A DNA stretch of 64,000 nucleotides from an uncultured bacterium (GTDB lineage Bacteria; Bacillota; Clostridia; Oscillospirales; Ruminococcaceae): assembly GCA_905215965.1 (NCBI GenBank), contig CAJMSD010000007.1, positions 1-64,000 of the forward strand, given 5' to 3'. The translations under genes were made by a program, and so were the position numbers. Below the pieces are notes generated by a model. It saw only the letters and a list, made by a program, of their open reading frames with translations. It was not told the origin of the DNA and made no database searches. Shown one piece after another: positions 7,781 through 15,697 of this stretch. Position 1 is the stretch's first letter. Every line of letters starts with the position of its first letter.

Positions 7781-9683
7781 ACATAAGCTCGCAGATAAGA
7801 TTAGAAAATTCCACAGGATTTTCAATACTCATACCCTCTATCAGAAGCGCCTGATCGTAAAGCAAGCTTGCATACTTTCCGAGCTTTTCCTTATCTCCGG
7901 CAGAGTAGATCTCTTTAAGCTTCTCGAAGATCTGATGCTCGGGATTGATCTCAAGAACGCGCTGAGCCTTTACCTTCTGATCGGTCGGCATCGCATTGAG
8001 AACCTTTTCCATTTCAAGAGTTATCTCTCCCTCGCTGGTAATGCAGACCGGATGAGATTTAAGTCTCTGCGAAAGAATTACCTTCGATACCTTATCGCTG
8101 AGAGCTTCTCCCAAAGCCTTGAGCATATCGGAATTCTCCTCTTCCTTTGCCTTGATCTCCTCTTTCTTTTCCTCGCTTTCAAGTCCAAGATCGTCTGCCG
8201 ATACCGACTTGAATTCCTTTTCCTTATAATTCATCAAGGTTTTAAGAGCAAATTCGTCAACGTTATCGGTAAGATAAAGTATCTCGTAGCCGTGCTCCTT
8301 GACCAATTCGGTCTGCGGAAGCTGCTCGATACGATCAACGCTTTCGCCCGTTGCATAGTAGATGAATTTCTGATCCTCGCGCATACCCGTTACATACTCG
8401 TCGAGAGTAACAAGCTTTTTCTCATTCGACGAAGTGAACATAAGCAGATCCTGAAGCTTGTCCTTATTCATGCCAAATCCGCTGTAAACGCCGTATTTAA
8501 GCTGTAATCCGAAGGTTTTCCAGAACTCCTCGTACTTTTCACGCTCGTTTTTCAGCATTTTTTTAAGCTCGCTGCTGATAGTTTTTTCTATGCTTTTTGC
8601 AATTACCTTGAGCTGTCTGTCGTGCTGGAGCATCTCACGGGAAATATTAAGCGAAAGATCCTCGGAATCAACAAGACCCTTTACAAAGCTGAAATAATCG
8701 GGAAGCAGGTCGGAACACTTATCCATAATGAGAACGCCGTTGGAATAAAGCTGAAGTCCCTTTTCATATTCCTTTGTGTAGAAATCATAGGGAGCTTTTG
8801 ACGGAATATAGAGCAGAGCATTATATGATGCCGTTCCCTCATTCTTTACGTGAGCATATTTAAGCGGCTCGCTGTAATCGAAGAATTTCTCGGTATAGAA
8901 ATGCTTGTAATCCTCTTCTTTAAGCTCGGATTTGCTTTTCTTCCAGAGCGGAACCATGCTGTTAAGTGTTTCTACCTCGATATAATCCTCATACTCGGGA
9001 GCCTTGCCTGATTCCTTTTCCTCATCGGTCTGCGGCTTCGGACGGCTGTGAGTAACCTCCATTTTTATCGGGAAGCGGATATAATCGGAATACTTCTTGA
9101 CAAGGGATTTCAGACGATACTGATCGAGGAACTCGATATACTTTTCATCATCGGTATCGTCAAGAAGCTCCAGAATAATTTCAGTACCTGCATTCGCCTT
9201 TTCGTCCTCGCTTATCGTGTAGCCGTCGATTCCCTCCGACTCCCAGCGGTAAGCCTTATCGCTGCCGTAAGCCTTTGAGATAACGGTGACTTTCTTTGCG
9301 ACCATAAACGCGGAATAGAATCCAACACCGAACTGACCGATGATCTGATTATCGTCCTCAAGCTTGTTTTCATTCTTGAACTTGAACGAACCGCTGTTTG
9401 CGATAGTACCGAGGTTGTTTTCAAGCTCGTCAGCCGTCATGCCGATTCCGTTATCCGTGATTTTAAGAGTTCGGCTGTCCTTGTCCGCCGTTATCCAGAT
9501 AGCAAAATCGTCCTTGGCAAGACCTACCTTGTCATCGGTAAGCGATTTAAAATAAAGCTTATCGATAGCGTCGCTTGCATTTGAAATAAGCTCTCTGAGA
9601 AAAATTTCCTTATGTGTATAGATTGAATGAATCATCATTTCGAGGAGTCTTTTAGACTCGGCTTTGAACTGCTTTGTTTCCAT
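7779..9683 (-). CDS. htpG: Hsp90-family chaperone HtpG
   Basis: 634 residues. ATP-dependent chaperone. The GHKL ATPase domain shows FLRELISNASDAIDKL, the DNGIGMT box, and GQFGVGFYSAFMVA; the middle domain has NISREMLQ with the conserved arginine; the C-terminal dimerisation domain ends near the stop. The frame could open at 9713, but that start lies inside the CIRCE operator and next to the -10 box, while ATG 9683 (METKQFKAE) has a well spaced GGAGATG; hence the start used. A CIRCE in the leader indicates HrcA control, unlike B. subtilis htpG, which is not in the HrcA regulon. Monocistronic. Confidence 0.95.
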   Translation of the reverse strand: METKQFKAESKRLLEMMIHSIYTHKEIFLRELISNASDAIDKLYFKSLTDDKVGLAKDDFAIWITADKDSRTLKITDNGIGMTADELENNLGTIANSGSFKFKNENKLEDDNQIIGQFGVGFYSAFMVAKKVTVISKAYGSDKAYRWESEGIDGYTISEDEKANAGTEIILELLDDTDDEKYIEFLDQYRLKSLVKKYSDYIRFPIKMEVTHSRPKPQTDEEKESGKAPEYEDYIEVETLNSMVPLWKKSKSELKEEDYKHFYTEKFFDYSEPLKYAHVKNEGTASYNALLYIPSKAPYDFYTKEYEKGLQLYSNGVLIMDKCSDLLPDYFSFVKGLVDSEDLSLNISREMLQHDRQLKVIAKSIEKTISSELKKMLKNEREKYEEFWKTFGLQLKYGVYSGFGMNKDKLQDLLMFTSSNEKKLVTLDEYVTGMREDQKFIYYATGESVDRIEQLPQTELVKEHGYEILYLTDNVDEFALKTLMNYKEKEFKSVSADDLGLESEEKKEEIKAKEEENSDMLKALGEALSDKVSKVILSQRLKSHPVCITSEGEITLEMEKVLNAMPTDQKVKAQRVLEINPEHQIFEKLKEIYSAGDKEKLGKYASLLYDQALLIEGMSIENPVEFSNLICELM

Positions 9684-9706
9684 TTCAACATCTCCAAAAA
9701 ATATAA

Positions 9707-9733
9707 TTAGCACTCTACCGCCTTGAGTGCTAA
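9707..9733. promoter_or_regulatory. CIRCE operator upstream of htpG (HrcA binding site)
   Basis: TTAGCACTC (9707-9715), nine-base spacer, GAGTGCTAA (9725-9733): an exact match to the CIRCE consensus. It begins right after the -10 box on the minus strand, covering the transcription start. Confidence 0.95.
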
Positions 9734-9737
9734 TTTA

Positions 9738-9767
9738 AGTATATAACTTTTTATACCGCAATGTCAA
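9738..9767 (-). promoter_or_regulatory. Sigma-A promoter of htpG
   Basis: Minus strand TTGACA (complement of 9762-9767), 18-base spacer, TATACT (complement of 9738-9743), directly upstream of CIRCE. Confidence 0.8.
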
Positions 9768-9913
9768 GGATTGCTCCTATTGTTTACAATTTGTTCACAT
9801 TATTCCTTCCACGGAAATATATCCGCTATGGTGATATAGGTTATATTGTATACAAAGGCTACAAAAATCGACAGGATAATTTGTAAAGTTTTACCTATCT
9901 TTCTAAAAAAATA
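9768..9913. other. Divergent intergenic stretch between htpG and rsmD promoters
   Basis: AT-rich stretch between the two promoters; the whole gene-free region 9684-10002 is accounted for by the htpG promoter and CIRCE, the rsmD promoter and leader. I see no other feature here. Confidence 0.6.
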
Positions 9914-9942
9914 TAGACAAGCATCGGAAAATAGAGTATAAT
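9914..9942 (+). promoter_or_regulatory. Sigma-A promoter of rsmD-coaD operon
   Basis: TAGACA (9914-9919), 17-base spacer, TATAAT (9937-9942). Transcription would begin near 9949, which makes the GTG at 9952 an unlikely start and supports ATG 10003. Confidence 0.75.
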
Positions 9943-10002
9943 TAATTTAGTGTGAATCCAAATATTACAGCGCCGCTTAACGCGCCAACGGAGTTTTTTA
10001 GA

Positions 10003-10557
10003 ATGAGAGTTATTACCGGTATCGCAAGAGGCAGACGCCTCGTTACTCCCGAGGGAGACGATGTAAGACCTACTACCGATAAGGTCAAGGAAGCTATATT
10101 TTCAGCCGTTCAGTTCCGGCTTGAGGACGCTTATGTTCTCGACCTATTCGCCGGAAGCGGTCAGATGGGCATCGAGGCTCTGAGCAGAGGAGCAAAACGC
10201 GCCATTTTCGTTGATAATTCGCGGAAATCACTTAACTGCATCAACGAAAATCTGCATAACACCAAACTCGATAAGTTCTCGGAGGTAATAAGCCGCGACA
10301 GCTTCGATTATATCAGACTTACCGCAAGACGCTTCGATATTATCATTCTCGATCCGCCGTACAGACACGGCTATATAAACGAGCTTCTTCCGCTGGCTGC
10401 TGATAAGCTGCTGCCCGGAGGCTGCATTATATGCGAATATGAAGCCGATGCCGACGTGCCCGACGCTCCGGAGAATACGTTCCTCAAAAAAACATACAAA
10501 TACGGCAGGATAAACGTATCCATATACTGCCGAAATGAAGACGAGGAGAGCGAATAA
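10003..10557 (+). CDS. rsmD: 16S rRNA (guanine966-N2)-methyltransferase RsmD
   Basis: 184 residues. Uses S-adenosylmethionine to methylate G966 of 16S rRNA. Visible: N-terminal RVITGIARGRRL, the DVRPTTDKVKEAIFSAVQ segment, SAM motif I VLDLFAGSGQMGIEALSRGA, and the catalytic DPPY (IILDPPY). ATG 10003 is preferred over the upstream in-frame GTG because RsmD proteins begin at MRVI, GGAG lies nine bases before, and the GTG is at the predicted 5' end of the mRNA. The stop overlaps the coaD ATG (TAATG); the rsmD-coaD pair is common in Firmicutes. Confidence 0.93.
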   Translation: MRVITGIARGRRLVTPEGDDVRPTTDKVKEAIFSAVQFRLEDAYVLDLFAGSGQMGIEALSRGAKRAIFVDNSRKSLNCINENLHNTKLDKFSEVISRDSFDYIRLTARRFDIIILDPPYRHGYINELLPLAADKLLPGGCIICEYEADADVPDAPENTFLKKTYKYGRINVSIYCRNEDEESE

Positions 10558-11048
10558 TGAGAAGAATTGCCGTTTGTCCCGGAAGCTTTGACCCTGTTAC
10601 TCTCGGACACCTCGACATTATTACAAGAGCTTCCAAGCTCTTCGATAAGGTCATCGTTCTTATATCCAGAAATGCGGGCAAATCTCAGCCAAGCTTTACC
10701 GCTACCGAGCGTATGATGATGATCGAGGCTGTTACAAAAAATCTCGATAATGTTGTGATAGATATCCTCGACGGTCTGCTTGCGGATTATGTCGAAAGAG
10801 TTCAGGCGGTCGCTATTGTAAAAGGTCTGCGCGCCGTCAGCGATTTTGAATACGAATTTCAGATGGCGCTTGCCAATAAAAAACTGTACGAAGGAGCGGA
10901 AACCGTTTTCCTTACGACCGCAGCCGAAAATATGTATCTCAGCTCAAGCGTTGTTAAGCAGATCGCCTGCTTCGGCGGAGATATAAGCCATTTTGTTCCG
11001 GAAATAATACTTGATGATATTAAAGAAAGACTGATTAAAGAGAGGTAA
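10557..11048 (+). CDS. coaD: Phosphopantetheine adenylyltransferase
   Basis: 163 residues, standard length. Fourth step of coenzyme A synthesis: ATP plus 4'-phosphopantetheine gives dephospho-CoA. Nucleotidyltransferase motif GSFDPVTLGHLDII (residues 9-22) with the T/HxGH signature, a KGLRAVSDFEYEFQMA block binding pantetheine, and the C-terminal YLSSSVVKQ, the ISSTxV-like motif of the family. Translationally coupled to rsmD; the next gene begins four bases after the stop. Confidence 0.95.
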   Translation: MRRIAVCPGSFDPVTLGHLDIITRASKLFDKVIVLISRNAGKSQPSFTATERMMMIEAVTKNLDNVVIDILDGLLADYVERVQAVAIVKGLRAVSDFEYEFQMALANKKLYEGAETVFLTTAAENMYLSSSVVKQIACFGGDISHFVPEIILDDIKERLIKER

Positions 11049-11052
11049 AAAT

Positions 11053-11517
11053 ATGAGTATCGATGAAATCCTTGAAGAAATGGACGAGCTTCTTGATAAA
11101 AGCAGCTCCGTGCCTTTTATGTCACACAAAAAAGTGATCGACGGCGAGCGTATGAGAGAGCTTATCAACGACGTAAGATTGAATCTTCCTCACGAGCTTA
11201 AAGAAGCCAAGAAGATCGAGTTCGACTGTCAGCGCATCCTTAACGAAGCAAAGCTGAATGCAGAGACTATCATAAGAAAAGCGGAAGAACGTGCCGCTCA
11301 GATCGTCTCAAAGGAAGCTATCGTTGTCGAGGCTAAGAAAAAAGCTATTGATATGCTCACCAAAGCGCAGACAGCTTCAAAAAATCTTCAGCAGAATGCA
11401 GCTGCAGCTGTTTCTAAAATTCTTGCCGACACCGAAAATTATTACGCCAAGAACCTCCAGCAGCTTAAGGCGGTTAAGTCAAAGCTTGAAGGAACAAAGA
11501 AACAGGCTCTTCAGTAA
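11053..11517 (+). CDS. Coiled-coil protein downstream of coaD (function unknown)
   Basis: 154 residues, highly charged and almost entirely helical, resembling the coiled-coil part of ATP synthase b subunits or DivIVA-like proteins (KAEERAAQIVSKEAIVVEAKKKA). There is no membrane segment, so it is not an ATP synthase subunit. The first 50 residues are less regular (VPFMSHKKVIDGERMRELINDV). Genes like this often follow rsmD-coaD in Clostridia; a role in division or envelope organisation has been guessed for similar proteins but nothing in this sequence proves it. Starts five bases after coaD, so same operon. Confidence 0.75.
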   Translation: MSIDEILEEMDELLDKSSSVPFMSHKKVIDGERMRELINDVRLNLPHELKEAKKIEFDCQRILNEAKLNAETIIRKAEERAAQIVSKEAIVVEAKKKAIDMLTKAQTASKNLQQNAAAAVSKILADTENYYAKNLQQLKAVKSKLEGTKKQALQ

Positions 11518-11580
11518 CAGAAATTTTTTCTTTTCTTAATAAAAATTTCATATAGGTATGTTAGTATACTTTATGTACAT

Positions 11581-11694
11581 AGGTCTGCATAATTTTACGA
11601 GCGTCCCGTAAAAAAGGCGAAATACTCGCTTATTTATTCATAGCCGAAAATTGCGGCTGATATATTTATGCATACAAGTTTTAATAAAGCGCAA
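11581..11694 (+). ncRNA. Candidate structured leader RNA upstream of the Lrp-type regulator
   Basis: TGCATAA near 11585-11591 can pair with TTATGCA near 11666-11673, enclosing three small hairpins: TTTTACG/CGTAAAA, GCGA/TCGC and AGCCG/CGGCT. A terminator-like hairpin follows directly (11698-11761), then the ribosome binding site of the regulator. This layout fits a cis-regulatory RNA, but I matched it to no known riboswitch class. The fold was made by eye. The rest of 11518-11782 shows nothing else. Confidence 0.4.
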
Positions 11695-11697
11695 AGT

Positions 11698-11761
11698 GGC
11701 GCAGCTTATCATTTACTCGATATTTATCGGGCAAAGCATATGGTATAGCTGCGCCTTTTTT
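11698..11761 (+). terminator. Long-loop intrinsic terminator or attenuator before the Lrp-type gene
   Basis: GGCGCAGCT (11698-11706) pairs with AGCTGCGCC (11747-11755), then TTTTTTT. The loop is 40 bases. It either ends the rsmD operon or attenuates the Lrp-type gene 21 bases downstream. Confidence 0.75.
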
Positions 11762-11782
11762 AATCAGAATGGAGAATGAAAA

Positions 11783-12223
11783 ATGGATAAAATAGACGCA
11801 AAGATCATTACACTGCTTCAGAAAAATGCCCGAACTCCTCTTAAGGAACTTGCGGCAAGCGTCTTTCTGTCAGCGCCCGCAGTTTCATCAAGAATAGATA
11901 AGCTCGAAAAGCAAGGAATCATTCAAGGCTATAATACTGTTGTGGACAAGCAGAAGCTCGGATATCATATAACCGCATATATAAATCTTGAAATATCGGC
12001 GAAACAGAAAAAAGATTTTTATCCGTTTATCGAAAAATGTCCAAACGTAATTGAATGCAGCTGCGTAACGGGAAATTTCTCGATGCTGATAAAAGTTGCT
12101 TTTCCAAGCACGCAGGAGCTTGATTCGTTTATCGGACAGCTCCAGAACTTCGGCAACACCTCGACGCAGATCGTCTTTTCAACGCCTGTACCGCACCGAG
12201 AGATCTGTCCCGAACTGGATTAA
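11783..12223 (+). CDS. Lrp/AsnC-family transcriptional regulator
   Basis: 146 residues. N-terminal winged helix-turn-helix (DKIDAKIITLLQKNARTPL, then LAASVFLSAPAVSSRIDKLEKQGII) followed by the RAM ligand-binding alpha/beta sandwich with a VTGNFSMLIKVAFPS stretch, the family's usual effector region. Such proteins form dimers to octamers and sense amino acids. The target is unknown; trpBA and cwlD are the nearest genes downstream but both have their own regulation. GGAG precedes the ATG. The gene sits just behind a long leader with an attenuator-like hairpin. Confidence 0.9.
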   Translation: MDKIDAKIITLLQKNARTPLKELAASVFLSAPAVSSRIDKLEKQGIIQGYNTVVDKQKLGYHITAYINLEISAKQKKDFYPFIEKCPNVIECSCVTGNFSMLIKVAFPSTQELDSFIGQLQNFGNTSTQIVFSTPVPHREICPELD

Positions 12224-12237
12224 CACATCTGCAAGTA

Positions 12238-12270
12238 TGCCGCACGAATTGCTTTTGTGCGGCATTTTTA
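12238..12270. terminator. Terminator between the Lrp-type gene and cwlD (convergent)
   Basis: TGCCGCAC (12238-12245) pairs with GTGCGGCA (12257-12264), then TTTTTA. It serves the plus-strand regulator gene; less good on the minus strand. Confidence 0.85.
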
Positions 12271-12285
12271 TGTATACCAAAACGT

Positions 12286-13014
12286 CTACTTCCTTTCGAC
12301 AAATTCATTTATTCCCGAAAAAATCGTAAACGCGACCTTATGCTGGTACTCCTCTGTTGTGAGAAGCGCCGCTTCCTCGGGATTCGAAAGAAAGCCGCAT
12401 TCCACCATTACCGTAGGATTTTCACTGTAATAGCACAGGAAAAGCTCCTTTCCGCACAGCTTTATCTCGCGATCGTTTTCAGGCTGGAGATTCTCTGCAA
12501 ACTTGTTCTGAATAATCCTTGCAAGCTCCTCGCTTTCGCTGTTGGAATCGGAATAGAACATCTGTGCGCCGCTGTACTTAGGATCGGTAAATTGATTCTG
12601 ATGGATCGATATACAAATAGAATTCGGATTTTCATTGAAAATAGCAAGTCTGTTGTCCATGTCCGAGCTTTTCTGATTTGCTATTCCCTCTATCCCCTTA
12701 TCATGTATGGATACGTCCGTATCGCGCGTCACAACAACGTCATATCCGCTGACCTTTAGCATATCGCGCAGATTCAGCAATATGTTGAGATTTATCCCCT
12801 TTTCGGGAACTCCGTCCGCGCTGGAGCAGCCGCCGTCCATTCCGCCGTGACCTGCGTCAAGAACGATAACAGGCTTTTCACCTTCTCCTATCAGGGCTGC
12901 GGGAACAGCTCCAGAACTGTCCTTTTCTCCGAATACAAAGGACGCTCCGAAAATACACACCGCTCCTCCTGCAACAACAGCCGCACCAATTAATTTCCTT
13001 TTGATTTTTTTCAT
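12286..13014 (-). CDS. cwlD: N-acetylmuramoyl-L-alanine amidase, CwlD type
   Basis: 242 residues, close to B. subtilis CwlD. Amidase_3 zinc enzyme that cleaves the stem peptide from muramic acid; CwlD makes muramic-delta-lactam in spore cortex. An N-terminal membrane anchor (residues about 8-25) precedes the catalytic domain. Zinc ligands are visible: His in VLDAGHGG, Glu in VPEKGIN, His in ISIHQN; the catalytic Glu is in VECGFLSN. ATG 13014 has AAGGAGT upstream; the longer in-frame opening at 13125 runs through the promoter region and was rejected. A role outside sporulation remains possible, since no spore operon is nearby. Confidence 0.88.
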   Translation of the reverse strand: MKKIKRKLIGAAVVAGGAVCIFGASFVFGEKDSSGAVPAALIGEGEKPVIVLDAGHGGMDGGCSSADGVPEKGINLNILLNLRDMLKVSGYDVVVTRDTDVSIHDKGIEGIANQKSSDMDNRLAIFNENPNSICISIHQNQFTDPKYSGAQMFYSDSNSESEELARIIQNKFAENLQPENDREIKLCGKELFLCYYSENPTVMVECGFLSNPEEAALLTTEEYQHKVAFTIFSGINEFVERK

Positions 13015-13045
13015 TGCAATACTCCTTAAGAATAATTTCATTATA

Positions 13046-13200
13046 CAGCAAACAACAAATATATTTGCAGTTTGCTGTTTGCCGATACGCACGGAGCGAA
13101 CATAGTGAGCGTATGTGCGAGGCAATTTAAATCAATTTTTATAGTAAACATCAAATTATTTTTGACGTTTACTATAAAATATGCGGAAAAGCTCCGCACT
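13046..13200. repeat. Intergenic palindromes between cwlD and the trp leader
   Basis: Three inverted repeats follow each other: TTGCC...GGCAA enclosing CGCAC...GTGCG (13077-13126); a 15-base pair TATAGTAAACATCAA (13140-13154) against TTGACGTTTACTATA (13162-13176) with one mismatch; and GCGGA/TCCGC (13183-13197). No ORF fits. They could be mRNA hairpins, an operator or remnants of a small palindromic element. Confidence 0.5.
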
Positions 13201-13266
13201 ATGACGAAAATAAAATAATTCGTGATATTGCAAATAATAAAAAAGCAATTAATTTTTGAAAAAACA

Positions 13267-13295
13267 TTGACATTAGACGCTGTATGTGATATAAT
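13267..13295 (+). promoter_or_regulatory. Consensus sigma-A promoter of the trpBA T-box transcript
   Basis: TTGACA (13267-13272), 17-base spacer, TATAAT (13290-13295), about 25 bases upstream of the T-box. Confidence 0.88.
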
Positions 13296-13317
13296 ATATT
13301 TGTATTTAGTCTTAAAC

Positions 13318-13588
13318 CATTGAAGCGGAGATAAAGCTGATGATGCTTCTACAGAGAGCCTGCGTAGCTGAGAGTCAGGTGAAAAACAAGTCTGCAAATG
13401 GGCCGCTGAGGGCGCAGTCAAATGTACCGTTTCGTACAGAGTATTCTGCGACGTATCGGCATACGTTAGTTGTCGGAGATGTGTCGGCATCTCATAGAGC
13501 GCACGGTCTTTATACCGTGAATCAAGGTGGCACCACGGATAACGTTTATTCGTCCTTGACAGATAATGCTTCTGTCAAGGACTTTTTG
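13318..13588 (+). promoter_or_regulatory. T-box leader (tryptophan-responsive) of trpBA
   Basis: Contains the stem I hallmark AGAGAGCC, a candidate specifier UGG (13399-13401) in CTGCAAATGGGCC, and the T-box AAGGTGGCACCACGGA (13524-13539). The antiterminator bulge reads UGGC, which pairs with a tRNA ending GCCA; G is the usual discriminator of tRNA-Trp. A terminator stem GTCCTTGACAG (13552-13562) with CTGTCAAGGAC (13572-13582) and TTTTT follows. Uncharged tRNA-Trp should favour antitermination. The UGG position was picked by eye. Confidence 0.9.
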
Positions 13589-13681
13589 TTTGCGGCAGAA
13601 AAGAATAAAGATAAAAACTTGTTCTAAAATAACGGACTTTATAAAAACGTCCGAAGTACGTTTATGAAAGGATTGATTCAA

Positions 13682-14872
13682 ATGTCTGAAAGCAAAGGCA
13701 GATTCGGCATTCACGGAGGACAGTATATTCCGGAAACCCTTATGACCGCAGTTATCGAGCTTGAAAAAGCCTACAACTATTATAAAAACGACGAACAATT
13801 TAACCGCGAGCTTACAGAGCTTCTGAACGAATACGCCGGCAGACCGTCCCGTCTTTATTTTGCCGAAAAACTTACCTCCAAACTGGGCGGAGCAAAAATT
13901 TATCTGAAGCGCGAGGATCTTAATCACACAGGCTCTCATAAAATAAATAACGTGCTCGGTCAGGCTCTTCTTGCAAAAAAAATGGGAAAAACGCGTCTTA
14001 TAGCCGAAACAGGCGCAGGTCAGCACGGAGTTGCAACCGCGACCGCCGCCGCTCTTATGGGAATGGAATGCGTTGTATTTATGGGAGAGGAGGACACAAA
14101 GCGTCAGGCTCTTAACGTTTACCGCATGAAGCTTCTCGGAGCTGAGGTCGTTCCGGTAAAAACAGGAACAGCCACTCTTAAAGACGCCGTATCGGAGGCT
14201 ATGCGCGAATGGACGTCTCGTATTGACGACACTCATTATTGTCTCGGCTCAGTCATGGGCCCTCATCCTTTCCCTACTATAGTGCGCGATTTTCAAGCTG
14301 TGATCTCCCGCGAATCAAGAGCGCAGATACTTGAAAAGGAACACAGACTTCCTGATGCGGTTATCGCCTGCGTCGGAGGAGGCTCGAACGCGATCGGCAG
14401 CTTTTATCACTTCATCGACGACAAAAACGTTCGTCTTATAGGCTGCGAGGCTGCCGGAAGAGGTATTGATACATTCGAAACCGCAGCAACCGTTAATACC
14501 GGAAGCGTGGGGATCTTCCACGGCATGAAATCATATTTCTGTCAGAATGAATACGGTCAGATCGCTCCTGTTTATTCCATCTCGGCAGGACTCGATTATC
14601 CCGGAGTAGGCCCCGAACACGCATATCTTCACGATATCGGCAGAGCGGAATATGTTCCGATAACCGACGATGAAGCCGTAAACGCCTTTGAAGTTCTTTC
14701 AAGAACCGAAGGAATAATTCCGGCAATAGAATCGGCTCATGCCGTTGCTTACGCTATGAAGCTTGCTCCCGAAATGAGCAGCGAACAGATGATAATCGTT
14801 ACAATTTCAGGCAGAGGCGACAAGGACTGCGCCGCGATCGCCAGATACAGAGGAGAAGATATTTATGAGTAA
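13682..14872 (+). CDS. trpB: Tryptophan synthase beta chain
   Basis: 396 residues. PLP enzyme condensing indole with serine to form tryptophan. Motifs: RFGIHGGQYIPETLM, LKREDLNHTGSHKINN with the PLP lysine, AETGAGQHGVATA with the catalytic glutamate, and the phosphate-binding CVGGGSNAIGSF. It is the long alpha-dependent TrpB1 type. The ATG at 13682 has GAAAGGA nine bases upstream; an earlier ATG at 13664 lacks a site. It overlaps trpA by eight bases, consistent with channelling in an alpha2-beta2 complex. Controlled by the T-box upstream. Confidence 0.95.
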   Translation: MSESKGRFGIHGGQYIPETLMTAVIELEKAYNYYKNDEQFNRELTELLNEYAGRPSRLYFAEKLTSKLGGAKIYLKREDLNHTGSHKINNVLGQALLAKKMGKTRLIAETGAGQHGVATATAAALMGMECVVFMGEEDTKRQALNVYRMKLLGAEVVPVKTGTATLKDAVSEAMREWTSRIDDTHYCLGSVMGPHPFPTIVRDFQAVISRESRAQILEKEHRLPDAVIACVGGGSNAIGSFYHFIDDKNVRLIGCEAAGRGIDTFETAATVNTGSVGIFHGMKSYFCQNEYGQIAPVYSISAGLDYPGVGPEHAYLHDIGRAEYVPITDDEAVNAFEVLSRTEGIIPAIESAHAVAYAMKLAPEMSSEQMIIVTISGRGDKDCAAIARYRGEDIYE

Positions 14873-15635
14873 TATAAAATCTGCATTTTCGAACGGAAAA
14901 GCATTTATTCCGTTTATCACCTGCGGCGATCCCGACCTTGAAGCAACTGGAAAAATCATTCATGCTGCCGTTGAAAACGGAGCGGATCTTATCGAGTTTG
15001 GCATACCGTTCTCCGACCCGACAGCCGAAGGCCCCGTTATTCAGGGAGCAAATATCCGCGCCCTTGCAAACGGCATCACAACCGATACGATTTTTGATTT
15101 TGTACGCGTTCTGCGTAAAGATATTCATATTCCTTTGGTTTTTACAACTTATGCAAACGTTGTATTTTCTTACGGCGCTGAAAGATTCATGTCAGCCTGC
15201 AAAAATACGGGAATCGACGGCATTATTCTTCTCGATCTTCCGTTTGAAGAAAAAGGAGAGTTTCTCTCCGTCTGTAAAAAATACGGTATCGACCTTATCT
15301 CACTGATCGCTCCGACATCTAATGAAAGAGCCGCCATGATCGCAAAAGAAGCAGACGGCTTTCTCCGCATAACGGCAAGTCTCGGAGCAGCAGGAACTCG
15401 CAGCGAAATAACGTCCGATATATCTTCAATTGTCAGCACGATCCGTGAACGTACCGATATTCCGTGCGCCGTTGACTTTGAAATTTCAACTCCGGAACAG
15501 GCTGAAGCTATGGCGGATATTTCCGACGGGGCAATAATCGGAACTGAAATAATCAAACTTATTGAAGAGCATGGCAGAGAATCTGCTCCGTTTGTAGGAG
15601 AATACGTGAAAAAAATGAAACAGGCAATGAATTAA
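14865..15635 (+). CDS. trpA: Tryptophan synthase alpha chain
   Basis: 256 residues, TIM barrel. Cleaves indole-3-glycerol phosphate to indole, which passes to TrpB. Visible: FITCGDPD, the LIEFGIPFSDPTAEGPVIQ block with catalytic Glu and Asp, and the phosphate-binding DGAIIGTEIIK near the C-terminus. It starts inside the end of trpB and is the last gene of the pair. trpE, trpD, trpC and trpF are not nearby, so substrate supply depends on genes elsewhere or on indole uptake. Confidence 0.94.
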   Translation: MSNIKSAFSNGKAFIPFITCGDPDLEATGKIIHAAVENGADLIEFGIPFSDPTAEGPVIQGANIRALANGITTDTIFDFVRVLRKDIHIPLVFTTYANVVFSYGAERFMSACKNTGIDGIILLDLPFEEKGEFLSVCKKYGIDLISLIAPTSNERAAMIAKEADGFLRITASLGAAGTRSEITSDISSIVSTIRERTDIPCAVDFEISTPEQAEAMADISDGAIIGTEIIKLIEEHGRESAPFVGEYVKKMKQAMN

Positions 15636-15642
15636 CCTCCTT

Positions 15643-15676
15643 ATTGTCAACCTAAGTTTAATAATCGGTTGACAAT
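15643..15676. promoter_or_regulatory. BirA-type operator upstream of bioY
   Basis: ATTGTCAACC (15643-15652), 14-base spacer, GGTTGACAAT (15667-15676): a perfect inverted repeat matching the biotin repressor site pattern TTGTnAACC-N14-16-GGTTnACAA. Its right half contains the -35 box, so binding would block the promoter when biotin is plentiful. Confidence 0.85.
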
Positions 15677-15697
15677 TTTGGGATTATGTGGTATAAT
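15669..15697 (+). promoter_or_regulatory. Consensus sigma-A promoter of bioY
   Basis: TTGACA (15669-15674), 17-base spacer, TATAAT (15692-15697), overlapped by the BirA-type operator. Confidence 0.9.

Noticed and set aside
9684..9713. Longer htpG frame starting at 9713
   Set aside because: The extra codons lie within CIRCE and the leader, and HtpG proteins begin at METKQF.
9952..10002. GTG start for rsmD at 9952
   Set aside because: At the expected transcript 5' end, no ribosome binding site, and extra residues are absent from the family.
11587..11673. tRNA-like fold (7-bp outer stem with three arms)
   Set aside because: No TTCGA-type T loop, no conserved D-loop GG and arms of wrong length.
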